A DNA stretch of 19,597 nucleotides, taken from contig CAYRYZ010000028.1 of the NCBI GenBank assembly GCA_964428745.1, positions 1-19,597 on the forward strand, in the 5' to 3' direction. The DNA comes from GCA-002713455 sp964428745. GTDB taxonomy: Bacteria; Fidelibacterota; Marinisomatia; Marinisomatales; TCS55. Position 1 is the first letter of the stretch. Each line of letters opens with the position of its first letter. Positions 1 to 8,380 of this stretch are shown here, one piece after another. The position numbers and the translations under genes were made by a program. The notes beneath the pieces are model-generated. The model saw nothing but the letters and a program-made list of their open reading frames with translations, had not been told where the DNA came from and ran no database searches.

Positions 1-864
1 GAATGTATCGTAAAAGGTGGAGTTAGTGTTGCAAAAAGGTTTGGTATATCAACTTTAGTTGTTGGACTAACAGTTGTAGCATTTGGTACATCATTGCCAG
101 AACTAGTTGTAAGTATCATAGCAGCTATAGAAAATAGTTCAACGTTGGCAATAGGTAATGTTGTAGGATCAAATATTGCAAATATTGGATTAGCTTTGGC
201 TTTGAGCTCGCTTATTTTTCCAATAACTATCAATTATCTCCCAATAAAAAGAGATTTGTGGATTTATCTATTCGCTTGTTTATTATTTATTCTTTTTGTG
301 TTTGATGGAAGATTAAGTCGTTTTGAAGGTCTATTCTTATTTATAGGTTTAGTTTTTTATATAATTATTTGTATCCATAACCCATTAAATGATGAATATG
401 AACCCCAAGATCATTTAGAATATTCATTAGTTAAAGCTATTACATATATCATTGCAGGTATTTTGTCACTTGCATTCGGCGCTAATTTGTTTGTTGATGG
501 AGCAGTTTATTTAGCTCGTTATCTTGGTGTATCGGAAATTGTGATCGGAATGAGTATTGTGGCTTTGGGTACATCCTTACCTGAATTAGCTACTTCAGCC
601 ATGGCTGCATTTAGAAAGGAAAGTGCTATTTCAGTTGGTAATATTGTTGGATCAAATATTTTTAATATTCTTTCTGTATTGGGAATTACATCACTAATTA
701 CTCCTCTAGATTCTCCAAAAGAGATATTGTATTTTGAATTACCTGTCATGGTTTTATTTGGTTTAGCAATTATAGTCATTGCAAAATTACCTCAACCAAT
801 TCATAGAGCCTATTCAGCCATATTGTTATTAGGATATTTACTTTTTATCTATCTTTTATTTTAA
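1..864 (+). CDS. Na+/Ca2+ exchanger (CaCA family, YrbG-like), 5'-truncated
   Basis: Inner-membrane antiporter that exchanges Ca2+ for Na+ or another cation. The reading frame is open from base 1, so the gene starts before the window; the TTG at 94 is an internal Leu codon, not a start. 287 residues are visible. Both hallmark alpha repeats of the CaCA superfamily are present: the first contains AFGTSLPELV followed by GNVVGSNIANIG (about residues 28-60), the second ALGTSLPELA followed by GNIVGSNIFNI (about residues 184-225). The acidic residue in each TSLPE motif is the known cation ligand. Hydrophobic spans fill the rest, with a charged loop near residues 130-140 between the two halves. Length and repeat spacing match bacterial YrbG-type proteins, which are usually slightly over 300 residues, so only a short N-terminal piece is missing. 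ftsE follows after 29 bases. The family is sure; the ion specificity is inferred. Confidence 0.93.
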   Translation, partial: ECIVKGGVSVAKRFGISTLVVGLTVVAFGTSLPELVVSIIAAIENSSTLAIGNVVGSNIANIGLALALSSLIFPITINYLPIKRDLWIYLFACLLFILFVFDGRLSRFEGLFLFIGLVFYIIICIHNPLNDEYEPQDHLEYSLVKAITYIIAGILSLAFGANLFVDGAVYLARYLGVSEIVIGMSIVALGTSLPELATSAMAAFRKESAISVGNIVGSNIFNILSVLGITSLITPLDSPKEILYFELPVMVLFGLAIIVIAKLPQPIHRAYSAILLLGYLLFIYLLF

Positions 865-893
865 GCATGGATGAAAGAGATTAGATTGCAACT

Positions 894-1547
894 ATGATTC
901 ACCTAAATAACGTATCATATGCCTATGAAAAAGGTGGTGGAGTATCCAATATTAACATGTCAATCGCTGATGATGAATATGCATTTCTAATCGGTCCAAC
1001 TGGATCAGGTAAAACGACATTATTACGTTTAATCTATATGGATTTATTACCTCAAGTAGGAAATGTAGTAATAGATGAATATGATTCGACTAATATCAAA
1101 CAAAAAAGAATTGCATTATTGAGAAGAAAAGTTGGTATGATTTTCCAAGATTATCATTTACTAGATGATCGAAATTTGTTTAATAATATAGCTCTCCCTC
1201 TACATGTAATTGGATACGATAAGGAGGAGATAGTTGATCTTGTTTCTGAAGCTTTAGAGGAAGTAGGCCTTGATGGTAAAGAAGATCATTTTCCCAATGA
1301 ATTATCGGGTGGTGAGCAGCAACGCGCTTGTGTTGCTCGTGCAATGATAAAAGGTCCTGATATTATTTTAGCTGACGAGCCTACTGGTAACCTTGACCCG
1401 GTTACATCTTTTGAATTAATAAAATTATTAGAGGAAGTCAATAAAGAAGGAACAGCAATTTTAATGGCCTCTCATAACTATAACTTAATTAAAGGCCGTG
1501 GACATCGAATTATTGAAATACAAGATGGGACTTTAAGAAGGTCATAA
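894..1547 (+). CDS. ftsE: FtsE, cell-division ABC-type ATPase
   Basis: Cytoplasmic ATPase of the FtsEX complex, which couples ATP hydrolysis at the divisome to activation of periplasmic cell-wall hydrolases. All ABC motifs are intact in 217 residues: Walker A GPTGSGKT (34-41), Q-loop FQDYHLL (Q85), signature LSGGEQQR (137-144), Walker B IILADEP (157-163) and the switch histidine H194 in MASHN. The length is typical of FtsE (about 220). The ATG start puts the first beta strand (IHLNNVSYAY) at residue 2, as usual. The stop codon overlaps the ftsX start (TAATG), indicating translational coupling; this pairing is what separates FtsE from the related LolD and MacB ATPases. Confidence 0.96.
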   Translation: MIHLNNVSYAYEKGGGVSNINMSIADDEYAFLIGPTGSGKTTLLRLIYMDLLPQVGNVVIDEYDSTNIKQKRIALLRRKVGMIFQDYHLLDDRNLFNNIALPLHVIGYDKEEIVDLVSEALEEVGLDGKEDHFPNELSGGEQQRACVARAMIKGPDIILADEPTGNLDPVTSFELIKLLEEVNKEGTAILMASHNYNLIKGRGHRIIEIQDGTLRRS

Positions 1548-2416
1548 TGGACAAGTTTATTTTTCTATTATCTGAGGGAATAAAAAATTTATGGCGAAAT
1601 AAATTAACCTCGTTTTCAGCTATTTTTTCAATCTTTCTCACTTTAGTTATTGCGGGTTCGCTTGTAATAATAAGTCAGAATACAAATAAAGTAATTGAGT
1701 ATTTAAGAGATAAATACAAAATTGAAGTGTTTTTCAAAGACAATGTTCCAATTCAAAAGGTTGAAGAAGTAGTGGCCTCCTTTAATCAAATTAAGGGTGT
1801 TCGATCTACCACGTTAATTACAAAAAATGATGCAGAAAAAATATTTAAATCCCAGTTTGGTGAAGACATTATGAATTTAGTGGGATATAATCCACTTCCT
1901 GTAAGTTGTGTAGTTAATATTGTTAAAGATGATATTAATAAAATCAATATTAGTCCAATTATCAATAAGTTGAAAAGCTATGTTGAGGTCGATGAAGTAA
2001 ATTATCAAGGGAGAATAATTTTTCAAATCGAATCTTATTACCAAAAATTTATTAGAATCATGTCATTAATATTAGTTACAGTGATTTTTATAACTATTTT
2101 TACTATTTCTAATACTGTGCGATTAACAATTTACTCAAGAGAGAAATTAATTGAATCTTTGCAACTTATTGGGGCTACTCGCGCATTTATTAAAGCACCT
2201 TTTATCATTGAGGGGATATTGCATGGGTTTATTGGTACAATTTTGGCGAGCGCATTATTAGTTGGTGGATTGATATTTGGTAATGATATCATTATTAGTT
2301 TATTTTCAGTAAAAATCGAATATGATATAAAATTATTAATTTTGCTATTGGGTGGTATTAGTGTTTTTGTAAGTATTATTGGTGGCAGCAGAGCTGTATC
2401 AAAATTTTTAAAATAA
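1547..2416 (+). CDS. ftsX: FtsX, divisome membrane protein
   Basis: Integral membrane partner of FtsE that transmits ATPase state to periplasmic hydrolase activators. The 289 residues show the FtsX layout: cytoplasmic N terminus with GIKNLWRNKL (11-20), TM1 (about 22-43), a periplasmic domain (about 44-168) containing the family motif NPLPVS (115-120), and three further membrane spans (about 172-190, 220-245 and 262-282). The cytoplasmic stretch after TM2 includes LIGATRAFIKAPFIIEG, which is well conserved in FtsX and contacts the ATPase. The start overlaps the ftsE stop by one base. The hydrolase regulator it acts on (such as an EnvC-type protein) is not in the window. Confidence 0.95.
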   Translation: MDKFIFLLSEGIKNLWRNKLTSFSAIFSIFLTLVIAGSLVIISQNTNKVIEYLRDKYKIEVFFKDNVPIQKVEEVVASFNQIKGVRSTTLITKNDAEKIFKSQFGEDIMNLVGYNPLPVSCVVNIVKDDINKINISPIINKLKSYVEVDEVNYQGRIIFQIESYYQKFIRIMSLILVTVIFITIFTISNTVRLTIYSREKLIESLQLIGATRAFIKAPFIIEGILHGFIGTILASALLVGGLIFGNDIIISLFSVKIEYDIKLLILLLGGISVFVSIIGGSRAVSKFLK

Positions 2417-2473
2417 TAGTATATAATAACTGCTTTATTGATAGTCAAATATAATGCCTCCTAATTTTATATT

Positions 2474-3505
2474 ATGAAAATGCAAAATAAACAAAAATTA
2501 AATGACAGAGAATCAGCTATCCTATTAGCCGTAGTAGAGTCCTATATAGATAAATGTATTCCTGTTTCCTCACAGTTAATCAAAAATTCTTATCATTATA
2601 AAATTTCTAGCGCTACAATTCGAAATACCATAGCATTATTGGAAGAAAAAGGATATTTAACTCAATTGCATACATCTGGAGGTAGAATACCTACCGATAT
2701 AGGTTATCGTTATTATGTTAATAATTCTAATTTATCTGAAAAGCTAGATAAAGAACTATCGACATCTATTGAATATGAATTACAAACAATAAACAATAAT
2801 GTTGACGAATTACTCAATGCAACAGCAATTATGCTATCGAAAGTAAGTAAAATGTTTGGTGTTATAACAATTTCTGGATATCAAAATAGTATTTTAACAG
2901 ATATTGAGCTATTATCAATTCAGGACAATCGAGTTATGGTTGTGCTTGCAATGGACACGGGATACATTAAATCTATTGTTTTAAATCTTAAAGTAGATGT
3001 TAACAGTCAGTTAATACACAAAATTGTTTCTGCGCTAAAAGAAAGTTTGGTTGGCTGCACACTGCAAGAAATACAAACAACAATTATTGGACGACTGAGC
3101 GATGCTGAAATGTACGAACATGAATTGGTGCAAATTTTGATTAATGATCGATTTAATTTTTTTAGTATCGATAATAATAGCAATGTTTATACTTCTCCAT
3201 CTAATGTATTACTTAAATATCCAGAATTCCAAAATATTTCACAATATCAGAAAATTTTACCAGCTTTGGAAAAAGCCTATCTTGCACATTATTTCAATGA
3301 AAATTTTTCTAATGAAGTCGATGAAACATTAATTGGTTCAGAAAATAGAGATAATATTTTAAGAGATTGTTCAATTGTGACAAGTTCTTTCAATCAAGGA
3401 ATTGTGAAGGGCAGAATAGGAGTTATAGGCCCAAAACGAATCCCTTATTTAACTATTCAAAATATTTTAAATAAATTTGCGGAGATCATAAATAATGCCA
3501 TCTAA
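2474..3505 (+). CDS. hrcA: HrcA, heat-inducible transcription repressor
   Basis: Repressor of chaperone operons, known in its family to bind the CIRCE inverted repeat. 343 residues, the usual length. The N-terminal winged helix (about 1-75) contains PVSSQLIK (30-37) and the recognition segment ISSATIRN (44-51), followed by the family motif SGGRIPTDIGYRYYV (about 68-82). The C-terminal part has the conserved ending with IGVIGPKRIPY. It is the first gene of hrcA-grpE-dnaJ and overlaps grpE by 11 bases. There is no clear Shine-Dalgarno upstream; ATG 2474 or ATG 2480 could be used. I found no CIRCE (TTAGCACTC-N9-GAGTGCTAA) in the 57-base gap upstream, so its own promoter may not be the target. 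Confidence 0.95.
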   Translation: MKMQNKQKLNDRESAILLAVVESYIDKCIPVSSQLIKNSYHYKISSATIRNTIALLEEKGYLTQLHTSGGRIPTDIGYRYYVNNSNLSEKLDKELSTSIEYELQTINNNVDELLNATAIMLSKVSKMFGVITISGYQNSILTDIELLSIQDNRVMVVLAMDTGYIKSIVLNLKVDVNSQLIHKIVSALKESLVGCTLQEIQTTIIGRLSDAEMYEHELVQILINDRFNFFSIDNNSNVYTSPSNVLLKYPEFQNISQYQKILPALEKAYLAHYFNENFSNEVDETLIGSENRDNILRDCSIVTSSFNQGIVKGRIGVIGPKRIPYLTIQNILNKFAEIINNAI

Positions 3506-4019
3506 AACAACGGTTACAAAAAAACCTCCAAAAAAAACACCCACCGAAAAATTAAAAGATGAAATAAAGTCTTTGAAGGGTGAGTTAGCTCAACAAGATG
3601 ATAAATATATGCGCTTGAAAGCTGAATTCGATAACTATAGACGTAGAAAGTCCCAAGAAATTATTGACCTACTAAAATATGACGGTGAAAACGTAGTCAA
3701 AGATTTCTTATCTATACTTGATGATCTTGATAGGTTGAAAGAAGCGTCTTCGGATATAAAATCTCCGGATGTGAGCAAAATAAGTGAAGGAATTGATTTA
3801 ATAATAAATAAAATCAATAAACAATTTGAAGAGCTAGGTGTAGTTCAATTTACTGAAGTAGGTGATGTTGTAGATCCAGAGCTTCATGACGCTTTAATGA
3901 TGCGAAATGAAGATGGAAAAGAAGAGAATACAATTCTTGAGGTATTTGAAAAAGGATATAGGTATAAGGATCGTGTAATTCGTCATGCAAAAGTAGTGGT
4001 TAATCAAACGCCGTCATGA
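3495..4019 (+). CDS. grpE: GrpE, nucleotide exchange factor for DnaK
   Basis: Cytoplasmic co-chaperone that releases ADP from DnaK. 174 residues: a lysine/proline-rich N-terminal tail (about 1-20), a long helix predicted to form the dimeric coiled coil (about 17-75, including LKAEFDNYRRR), and the C-terminal beta domain with the GrpE signature around GYRYKDRVIRHAKVVV. LKAEFDNYRRR and DPELHDALM are typical conserved blocks. The start at 3495 lies inside the hrcA 3' end and is preceded by GGAG at 3481-3484. The stop overlaps the dnaJ start (ATGA), so the three genes are probably translated from one mRNA. Confidence 0.95.
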   Translation: MPSKTTVTKKPPKKTPTEKLKDEIKSLKGELAQQDDKYMRLKAEFDNYRRRKSQEIIDLLKYDGENVVKDFLSILDDLDRLKEASSDIKSPDVSKISEGIDLIINKINKQFEELGVVQFTEVGDVVDPELHDALMMRNEDGKEENTILEVFEKGYRYKDRVIRHAKVVVNQTPS

Positions 4020-5140
4020 GAGACTTATATGAAATAATTGGTGTGGACAAAAATGCTTCACAAAATGATATAAAAAAATCATATCGTAAAATTGCTATGA
4101 AATACCATCCTGACAAAAATCCTGGAGATCAAGAAGCTGAAAAGAAATTCAAAGAGGCCGCAGAAGCTTACGCTGTACTCTCAGATGATAGAAAGAGACA
4201 GCAATATGATCAATTTGGACATGCTGGTGTAGGAATAGGTGATGCTCCAGGAGCTGGAGGATTCCAAGGTGGAATGTCTATGGAAGACATCTTTAGTAGC
4301 TTCGGTGATATTTTTGGTGGAGATTTTGATCCATTTGGTGGAATCTTTGGCGGATCCGGACGAAGTAGGCATATTAAAAAAGCACGAGATCTAAAAGTAA
4401 ACCTTAAGCTTGATTATTCAGATATAGTTATTGGAACCGAAAAGACTATCAAGATTAAACGCAATGAGACTTGCGATACTTGTAGTGGTAATGGTGCTCA
4501 GCAAGGTACCATGCCAAAGTCTTGTCTTCAATGTAATGGCTCAGGTCAAATTAAACAGATGACTCAATCGTTCTTTGGTCAATCTGTTACTCTTCGCGAA
4601 TGCCCTGTTTGTAACGCTACTGGGCAAGTTATTGAAAACCCGTGTCGAAGCTGTGGAGGTAATGGTATCCAACGTAAATCGGTAGCAATAAAAGTTAAAG
4701 TTCCCCCTGGTGTTGCAGATGGTAATTATATGACGTTAAATCAACAGGGTAATAAAGGCCCTAAAGGATATCAGTCTGGAGATTTAATCATTTTCTTTGA
4801 AGAAAATACACACCCATTTTTTACTCGCAATGGGGATGATGTTTTTACTGAAGTAAAAATACAATTTGATCAAGCTGCGCTTGGTATATCATTAGAAGTA
4901 CCAACATTAGAGGGTAAAGCAAAATTAAAAGTTCCATCAGGGATTCAATCTGGACAAATTTTAAGAATGAAGGGAAAAGGGTTTCCCAGAGTAAGAGGGT
5001 CTTCTAGAGGTGACCAGTTAGTTAGAGTGCAGTTAGAAACACCAAAATCGTTATCTAGTAAGCAAAAAAAATTATTAGAAGAATTATCTAATTTGAATGG
5101 GAAATCAGATCCAAAATTTACGAGAATCGATTTAGATTAA
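4016..5140 (+). CDS. dnaJ: DnaJ, Hsp40 co-chaperone
   Basis: Delivers unfolded substrates to DnaK and stimulates its ATPase. Type I DnaJ with full architecture in 374 residues: J domain (1-68) with HPD at 31-33, Gly/Phe-rich linker (about 71-115), zinc-binding region with four CXXC motifs (C153/C156, C170/C173, C196/C199, C210/C213), then the substrate-binding C-terminal domains. The third zinc motif is CPVCNATG rather than the standard CXXCXGXG, a minor deviation. The four-base overlap with grpE (ATGA) indicates coupling. dnaK itself is absent from the window and must be encoded elsewhere. Confidence 0.96.
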   Translation: MRDLYEIIGVDKNASQNDIKKSYRKIAMKYHPDKNPGDQEAEKKFKEAAEAYAVLSDDRKRQQYDQFGHAGVGIGDAPGAGGFQGGMSMEDIFSSFGDIFGGDFDPFGGIFGGSGRSRHIKKARDLKVNLKLDYSDIVIGTEKTIKIKRNETCDTCSGNGAQQGTMPKSCLQCNGSGQIKQMTQSFFGQSVTLRECPVCNATGQVIENPCRSCGGNGIQRKSVAIKVKVPPGVADGNYMTLNQQGNKGPKGYQSGDLIIFFEENTHPFFTRNGDDVFTEVKIQFDQAALGISLEVPTLEGKAKLKVPSGIQSGQILRMKGKGFPRVRGSSRGDQLVRVQLETPKSLSSKQKKLLEELSNLNGKSDPKFTRIDLD

Positions 5141-5213
5141 TATTTTAATGATAGTATTATATGTAAAATCGAAAATATTAAGAATCAAATTATAAAAAGT
5201 GTTAATATCAGTC

Positions 5214-5229
5214 CTTCTACTAGTGGAAG
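5214..5229. repeat. 16-bp near-palindrome in the dnaJ downstream gap
   Basis: CTTCTACTAGTGGAAG is self-complementary except for one T:G pair. It is nested inside a second weak arm (TAATAT at 5203-5208 against ATATTA at 5241-5246). No T tract follows, so it is not a standard intrinsic terminator; a protein-binding site or mRNA hairpin is possible. The surrounding 161-base gap (5141-5301) shows nothing else I can support. Confidence 0.4.
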
Positions 5230-5301
5230 AATGAAGTGCTATATTAGTATTTAAATTCTTAGTTAATAATTACAAGATATAGACCAATTGAGGATTATTT
5301 A

Positions 5302-6075
5302 ATGACTGAACATAAAGTGTCAGATTTATCAGAGAAGCGAAAACGATATTCAGATTACCTTGAGTTATCCATTGTAATTGCTTTCTTGTTCATGATAATT
5401 AGTATATATGTACCTAGAGCTATTTGGGATGAAGAAGAATTCTTTGAAGATAAAAGTCGCTTTTACATGGAAAACATGTATGATGTGCAAAACTTTTACA
5501 AATCTGTTATGGGTGACTATAATCCAGATGGCCTTTGGGCTGTCACAGTTGTGAATTCAGTGCGCGATTCATTAACAGGAGACTCTACATATCTTGGAGA
5601 ACAATCTATTACATTGAATAACAAAACGTTTAATGTGAATGTTCCAAAAGGATATGATATTGAATTTGATACAACATTTGGTTTCCCCAAAGCTCGACGT
5701 GATACTATTATTGATACAACTGCTACAATCGTAATGTTTTCTGAAGAGCTTTCTAGGAATGACACAACATATATTCAACAGAAGAGATTAGATCAATTTC
5801 TATCTGACTCGAATTTTGTAGCTGTCTTGAATCAGGTTTCAACTCAACGTGTTGAAATAGTTAATTATTATGATTCTTATATGCCTGATTCATCAATGTA
5901 TTTTTGCCCAGTTTCAGAAAAACCTTACCTAATTTCTTTGAAAGATGAAGGTAATACTGTCAGAGTAGATAGCCCAATCGAAGAGACTATTGTAAGAAGG
6001 CGCTATACAGTTTTTGCGTTTAAGGCTAATAACCATGGTTTCATTAATGATGGCTCAAAAAGTTGGGATAGGTGA
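5302..6075 (+). CDS. Unrecognised bitopic inner-membrane protein
   Basis: I do not recognise the family. 257 residues: a short charged cytoplasmic N terminus rich in Lys/Arg (12-15 KRKR), one hydrophobic span (about 20-37), then an acidic mixed alpha/beta domain predicted to be periplasmic. The positive-inside rule supports N-in topology. There is a single cysteine, in MYFCPVSEKPY, so disulfides within one chain are unlikely. ATG 5302 is preceded by GAGG at 5290-5293 at good spacing. The next gene starts 10 bases downstream and encodes a GspL-like protein; the pair resembles the inner-membrane components of pilus or secretion platforms (PilO/GspM-like proteins also have one N-terminal span and a periplasmic domain). 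That role is inference from topology and neighbourhood only. Confidence 0.75.
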   Translation: MTEHKVSDLSEKRKRYSDYLELSIVIAFLFMIISIYVPRAIWDEEEFFEDKSRFYMENMYDVQNFYKSVMGDYNPDGLWAVTVVNSVRDSLTGDSTYLGEQSITLNNKTFNVNVPKGYDIEFDTTFGFPKARRDTIIDTTATIVMFSEELSRNDTTYIQQKRLDQFLSDSNFVAVLNQVSTQRVEIVNYYDSYMPDSSMYFCPVSEKPYLISLKDEGNTVRVDSPIEETIVRRRYTVFAFKANNHGFINDGSKSWDR

Positions 6076-6085
6076 TTTTAGATAA

Positions 6086-7867
6086 GTGATTTATCTTTGT
6101 ATATCCGATAGTCATTTGTTCTGTGCTCAATGGACAGATAATAATGGGAAGTCTATTCTCAGTAATATGGCTTATAAACCTTTGCAAAAGTCAATCACAG
6201 ATCCTAACAGAACTGTAAATGAAATTGTATCTGATATCAATGGAACTCTCCAGCTGATTAGAGAAAATATTTCTTTTGAAGGGCAACGAGTATATGTTAC
6301 TGTTCCTGATAGCTATTGTAATACGGCATTGGTATCAATTGATAAAGATATGACAGATAATGATGGGTGGGAATTTGCAAAATGGACAATTGATCAACGT
6401 TGGCCTATAGTTGAATCTGTTGAATATTTTGGCAGAACTTTTAGTGAAAAATCAAATAGTGTTTATGCTATACGTGTTCCTACAGCGTTTAGAGAACCAC
6501 TAAAATTAGCAATACAAGAAGTTGGAGCTGATACTACATGGATGGGCACTGAATCCAGCGTATTTTTTGCTTTAAATCCTAATATTGGCAATACTGTATT
6601 TAATGTTGATAAAAATGGATATACCTATTATAGTTATACAAAAAATAATTTTCAAAGTGGATTTGCACGATATTATAAAAATGAATGGAAAATTGATTCT
6701 TTTAACGGTTCCTCATCGGCAAAAAATGCATTTAAAGGTATGTTGATAAGTGCAGGTAAGCTCTCTTATAGGAGAAAACAGCATTTTAATGATTTAAGGA
6801 TCAAGCAACTAGAAGCTCTAAGCGGAGTCGATGTTGAAGCGAACATAATTCCAAAAGATGTAAATGAAAACAGCCTTCTTGTTTTAACTGCACTTATTAA
6901 AGGAACTATTGATGGAGTGGCGATCAACTTTTTTGATCAACCCGGCCTACAAGAATATCAACATGTTAAAGAAAAAATTTCAGATTTAACTAATAAAGAT
7001 GATTCAGAGATTGAACCTTTGCCACAGAAACCTAATGTTCAAAAGAAGGAACGTAAATTTTTACAATTTTTTCTATATTTATTTTTCTTTTCAGTTATTG
7101 CTTCCGTGCTAACATTTAATACTAAACCAGAACTTTTAGATAACTTACTTGCATCAACAAAAATTAAAACAAGTCAAATGTTTAATGATCTTTCTGATAG
7201 CATTCTATCTTATTTTAATTCGTCTAGTGATGAATTTGAAGATTTAATTGTTGAACCAATTAAATCAACGACAGAAGCACCTATTGTTGATACTAATAAT
7301 AGTTTGGAGACTAAACATCCAACTCATTTGATAAGATCCCAAAGTTTGATTGCAAGTATTAATAGCACTTTCTCATTAACTCAAGATCAGAACCTGCTTT
7401 TACTTTCTGCTAGTAGTGGTAGATTAAATGTAGAATTTGTGGCTCCCAAAACGCAAACTATCCCTGTGGATTCTATTGGTGATATACTCAATTATTCTTT
7501 GCGCCAAGTGAACGGTGAAGATCAATTTAAGCACGGTTTTTTAGTTAATTATAATGAAACAAATATTGAAAATAACTCTTACTCAAATATTACTTTAGCT
7601 AAGCTAGAATCCTTTGTTAATGAATTGGATGATTCTTTTATAAAGTCTTTAGATCCTATAGATGAACAAACAAATAAGAGAGTGCCGGTCATTGTACGTA
7701 TTCAAGATGATGACAATATCAATAAAATGTTAGAATATTTATCACAATATGGATCTAATGTATCATTAGATAAATTTGTGTACAAAAAACTGATTGATGA
7801 TACGCAACAGGCTGCAGTTTATTATATAGCCATATATGATCAGTCCGATTCTTCAAATAAGAATTAG
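6086..7867 (+). CDS. GspL/PilM-like protein: actin-like domain, one TM, periplasmic domain
   Basis: 593 residues. The N-terminal part (about 1-300) has the layout of the actin-like ATPase fold of PilM/GspL: an opening beta hairpin (YLCISDSHLFCAQW), a VTVPDSYC segment, then a WEFAKWTIDQRWPI…VEYFGR stretch recalling the PilM block E..W..E..IPF…..Y. The phosphate-binding loops look degenerate, as in GspL, so ATP binding is doubtful. A hydrophobic segment (325-344) follows a basic stretch (KKERK), giving N-in topology, and the last roughly 245 residues should be periplasmic. The C-terminal part contains an IPVDSIGDILNYSL stretch of unknown fold. The start is GTG 6086, because an in-frame TAA lies immediately before it. 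In Bacteroidetes, as I recall, a DUF3822 protein of similar fold precedes rsmD; this may be an extended relative. The function is inferred and unproven. Confidence 0.7.
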   Translation: MIYLCISDSHLFCAQWTDNNGKSILSNMAYKPLQKSITDPNRTVNEIVSDINGTLQLIRENISFEGQRVYVTVPDSYCNTALVSIDKDMTDNDGWEFAKWTIDQRWPIVESVEYFGRTFSEKSNSVYAIRVPTAFREPLKLAIQEVGADTTWMGTESSVFFALNPNIGNTVFNVDKNGYTYYSYTKNNFQSGFARYYKNEWKIDSFNGSSSAKNAFKGMLISAGKLSYRRKQHFNDLRIKQLEALSGVDVEANIIPKDVNENSLLVLTALIKGTIDGVAINFFDQPGLQEYQHVKEKISDLTNKDDSEIEPLPQKPNVQKKERKFLQFFLYLFFFSVIASVLTFNTKPELLDNLLASTKIKTSQMFNDLSDSILSYFNSSSDEFEDLIVEPIKSTTEAPIVDTNNSLETKHPTHLIRSQSLIASINSTFSLTQDQNLLLLSASSGRLNVEFVAPKTQTIPVDSIGDILNYSLRQVNGEDQFKHGFLVNYNETNIENNSYSNITLAKLESFVNELDDSFIKSLDPIDEQTNKRVPVIVRIQDDDNINKMLEYLSQYGSNVSLDKFVYKKLIDDTQQAAVYYIAIYDQSDSSNKN

Positions 7868-7870
7868 TCT

Positions 7871-8380
7871 ATGCAAATACACGCTGGTCAATATAAAGGT
7901 CGCCGAATTAAAACGGTAAAAAATTTACCATATCGTCCCACTACATCTCTAGTTAGAAAAAGTTTATTTGATATTTTACATAATATTTCAGGTAAAACAG
8001 TATTAGATCTATATGCAGGATCAGGTGTAATTGGTTTTGAATCTGCAAGTAGAGGAGCAAAAGAGGTTACATTTGTTGAGTCTAGCTTGAGAATAAATTC
8101 ATTATTAAAAATAAATAGTACAGGATTCGATGATGTTAATTTACTTTTTGTTAAACAGGATGTATTCCGTTTTCTTGATTCTCCTGGATCATATGATATA
8201 ATTTTTGCTGATCCTCCATATGATTATAAATTATTAGATGAATTAATTTCAAAAGCAATTACTTCTTTAAATCTGGGTGGAATCTTTATTCTTGAATCAT
8301 CACCACATGAATTCTCAATTTTACCGTCAAGAGTCAAGACTTATGGCGATTCACAATTAACTTTCTGGGAAAATAATTAA
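7871..8380 (+). CDS. rsmD: RsmD, 16S rRNA (guanine966-N2)-methyltransferase
   Basis: SAM-dependent enzyme that methylates G966 of 16S rRNA in the small subunit. 169 residues, somewhat shorter than E. coli RsmD (about 198). Visible motifs: N-terminal GQYKGRRI and RPT…VRKSLFDIL (22-36), the SAM-binding motif I VLDLYAGSGVIGFE (44-57), an acidic motif II end (FVES, 68-71) and the catalytic DPPY at 114-117. The ATG is 3 bases after the preceding stop, and its own stop overlaps the coaD start (TAATG). The rsmD-coaD pairing is a widespread bacterial arrangement and supports the assignment over other DPPY methyltransferases. Confidence 0.93.
   Translation: MQIHAGQYKGRRIKTVKNLPYRPTTSLVRKSLFDILHNISGKTVLDLYAGSGVIGFESASRGAKEVTFVESSLRINSLLKINSTGFDDVNLLFVKQDVFRFLDSPGSYDIIFADPPYDYKLLDELISKAITSLNLGGIFILESSPHEFSILPSRVKTYGDSQLTFWENN

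Noticed and set aside
94..864. Start of the exchanger gene at TTG 94
   Set aside because: It is within the first CaCA alpha repeat; the frame is open and family-like from base 1.
2422..2455. Two TATAAT boxes (2422-2427, 2450-2455) as hrcA promoters
   Set aside because: Neither has a -35-like hexamer at 16-18 bases; TTGATA at 2438 is only six bases from the second box. AT-rich sequence makes such boxes common by chance.
5231..5248. GAAGTGCTATATTAG as a CIRCE half-site
   Set aside because: Only part of GAGTGCTAA is matched and there is no TTAGCACTC partner at nine bases.
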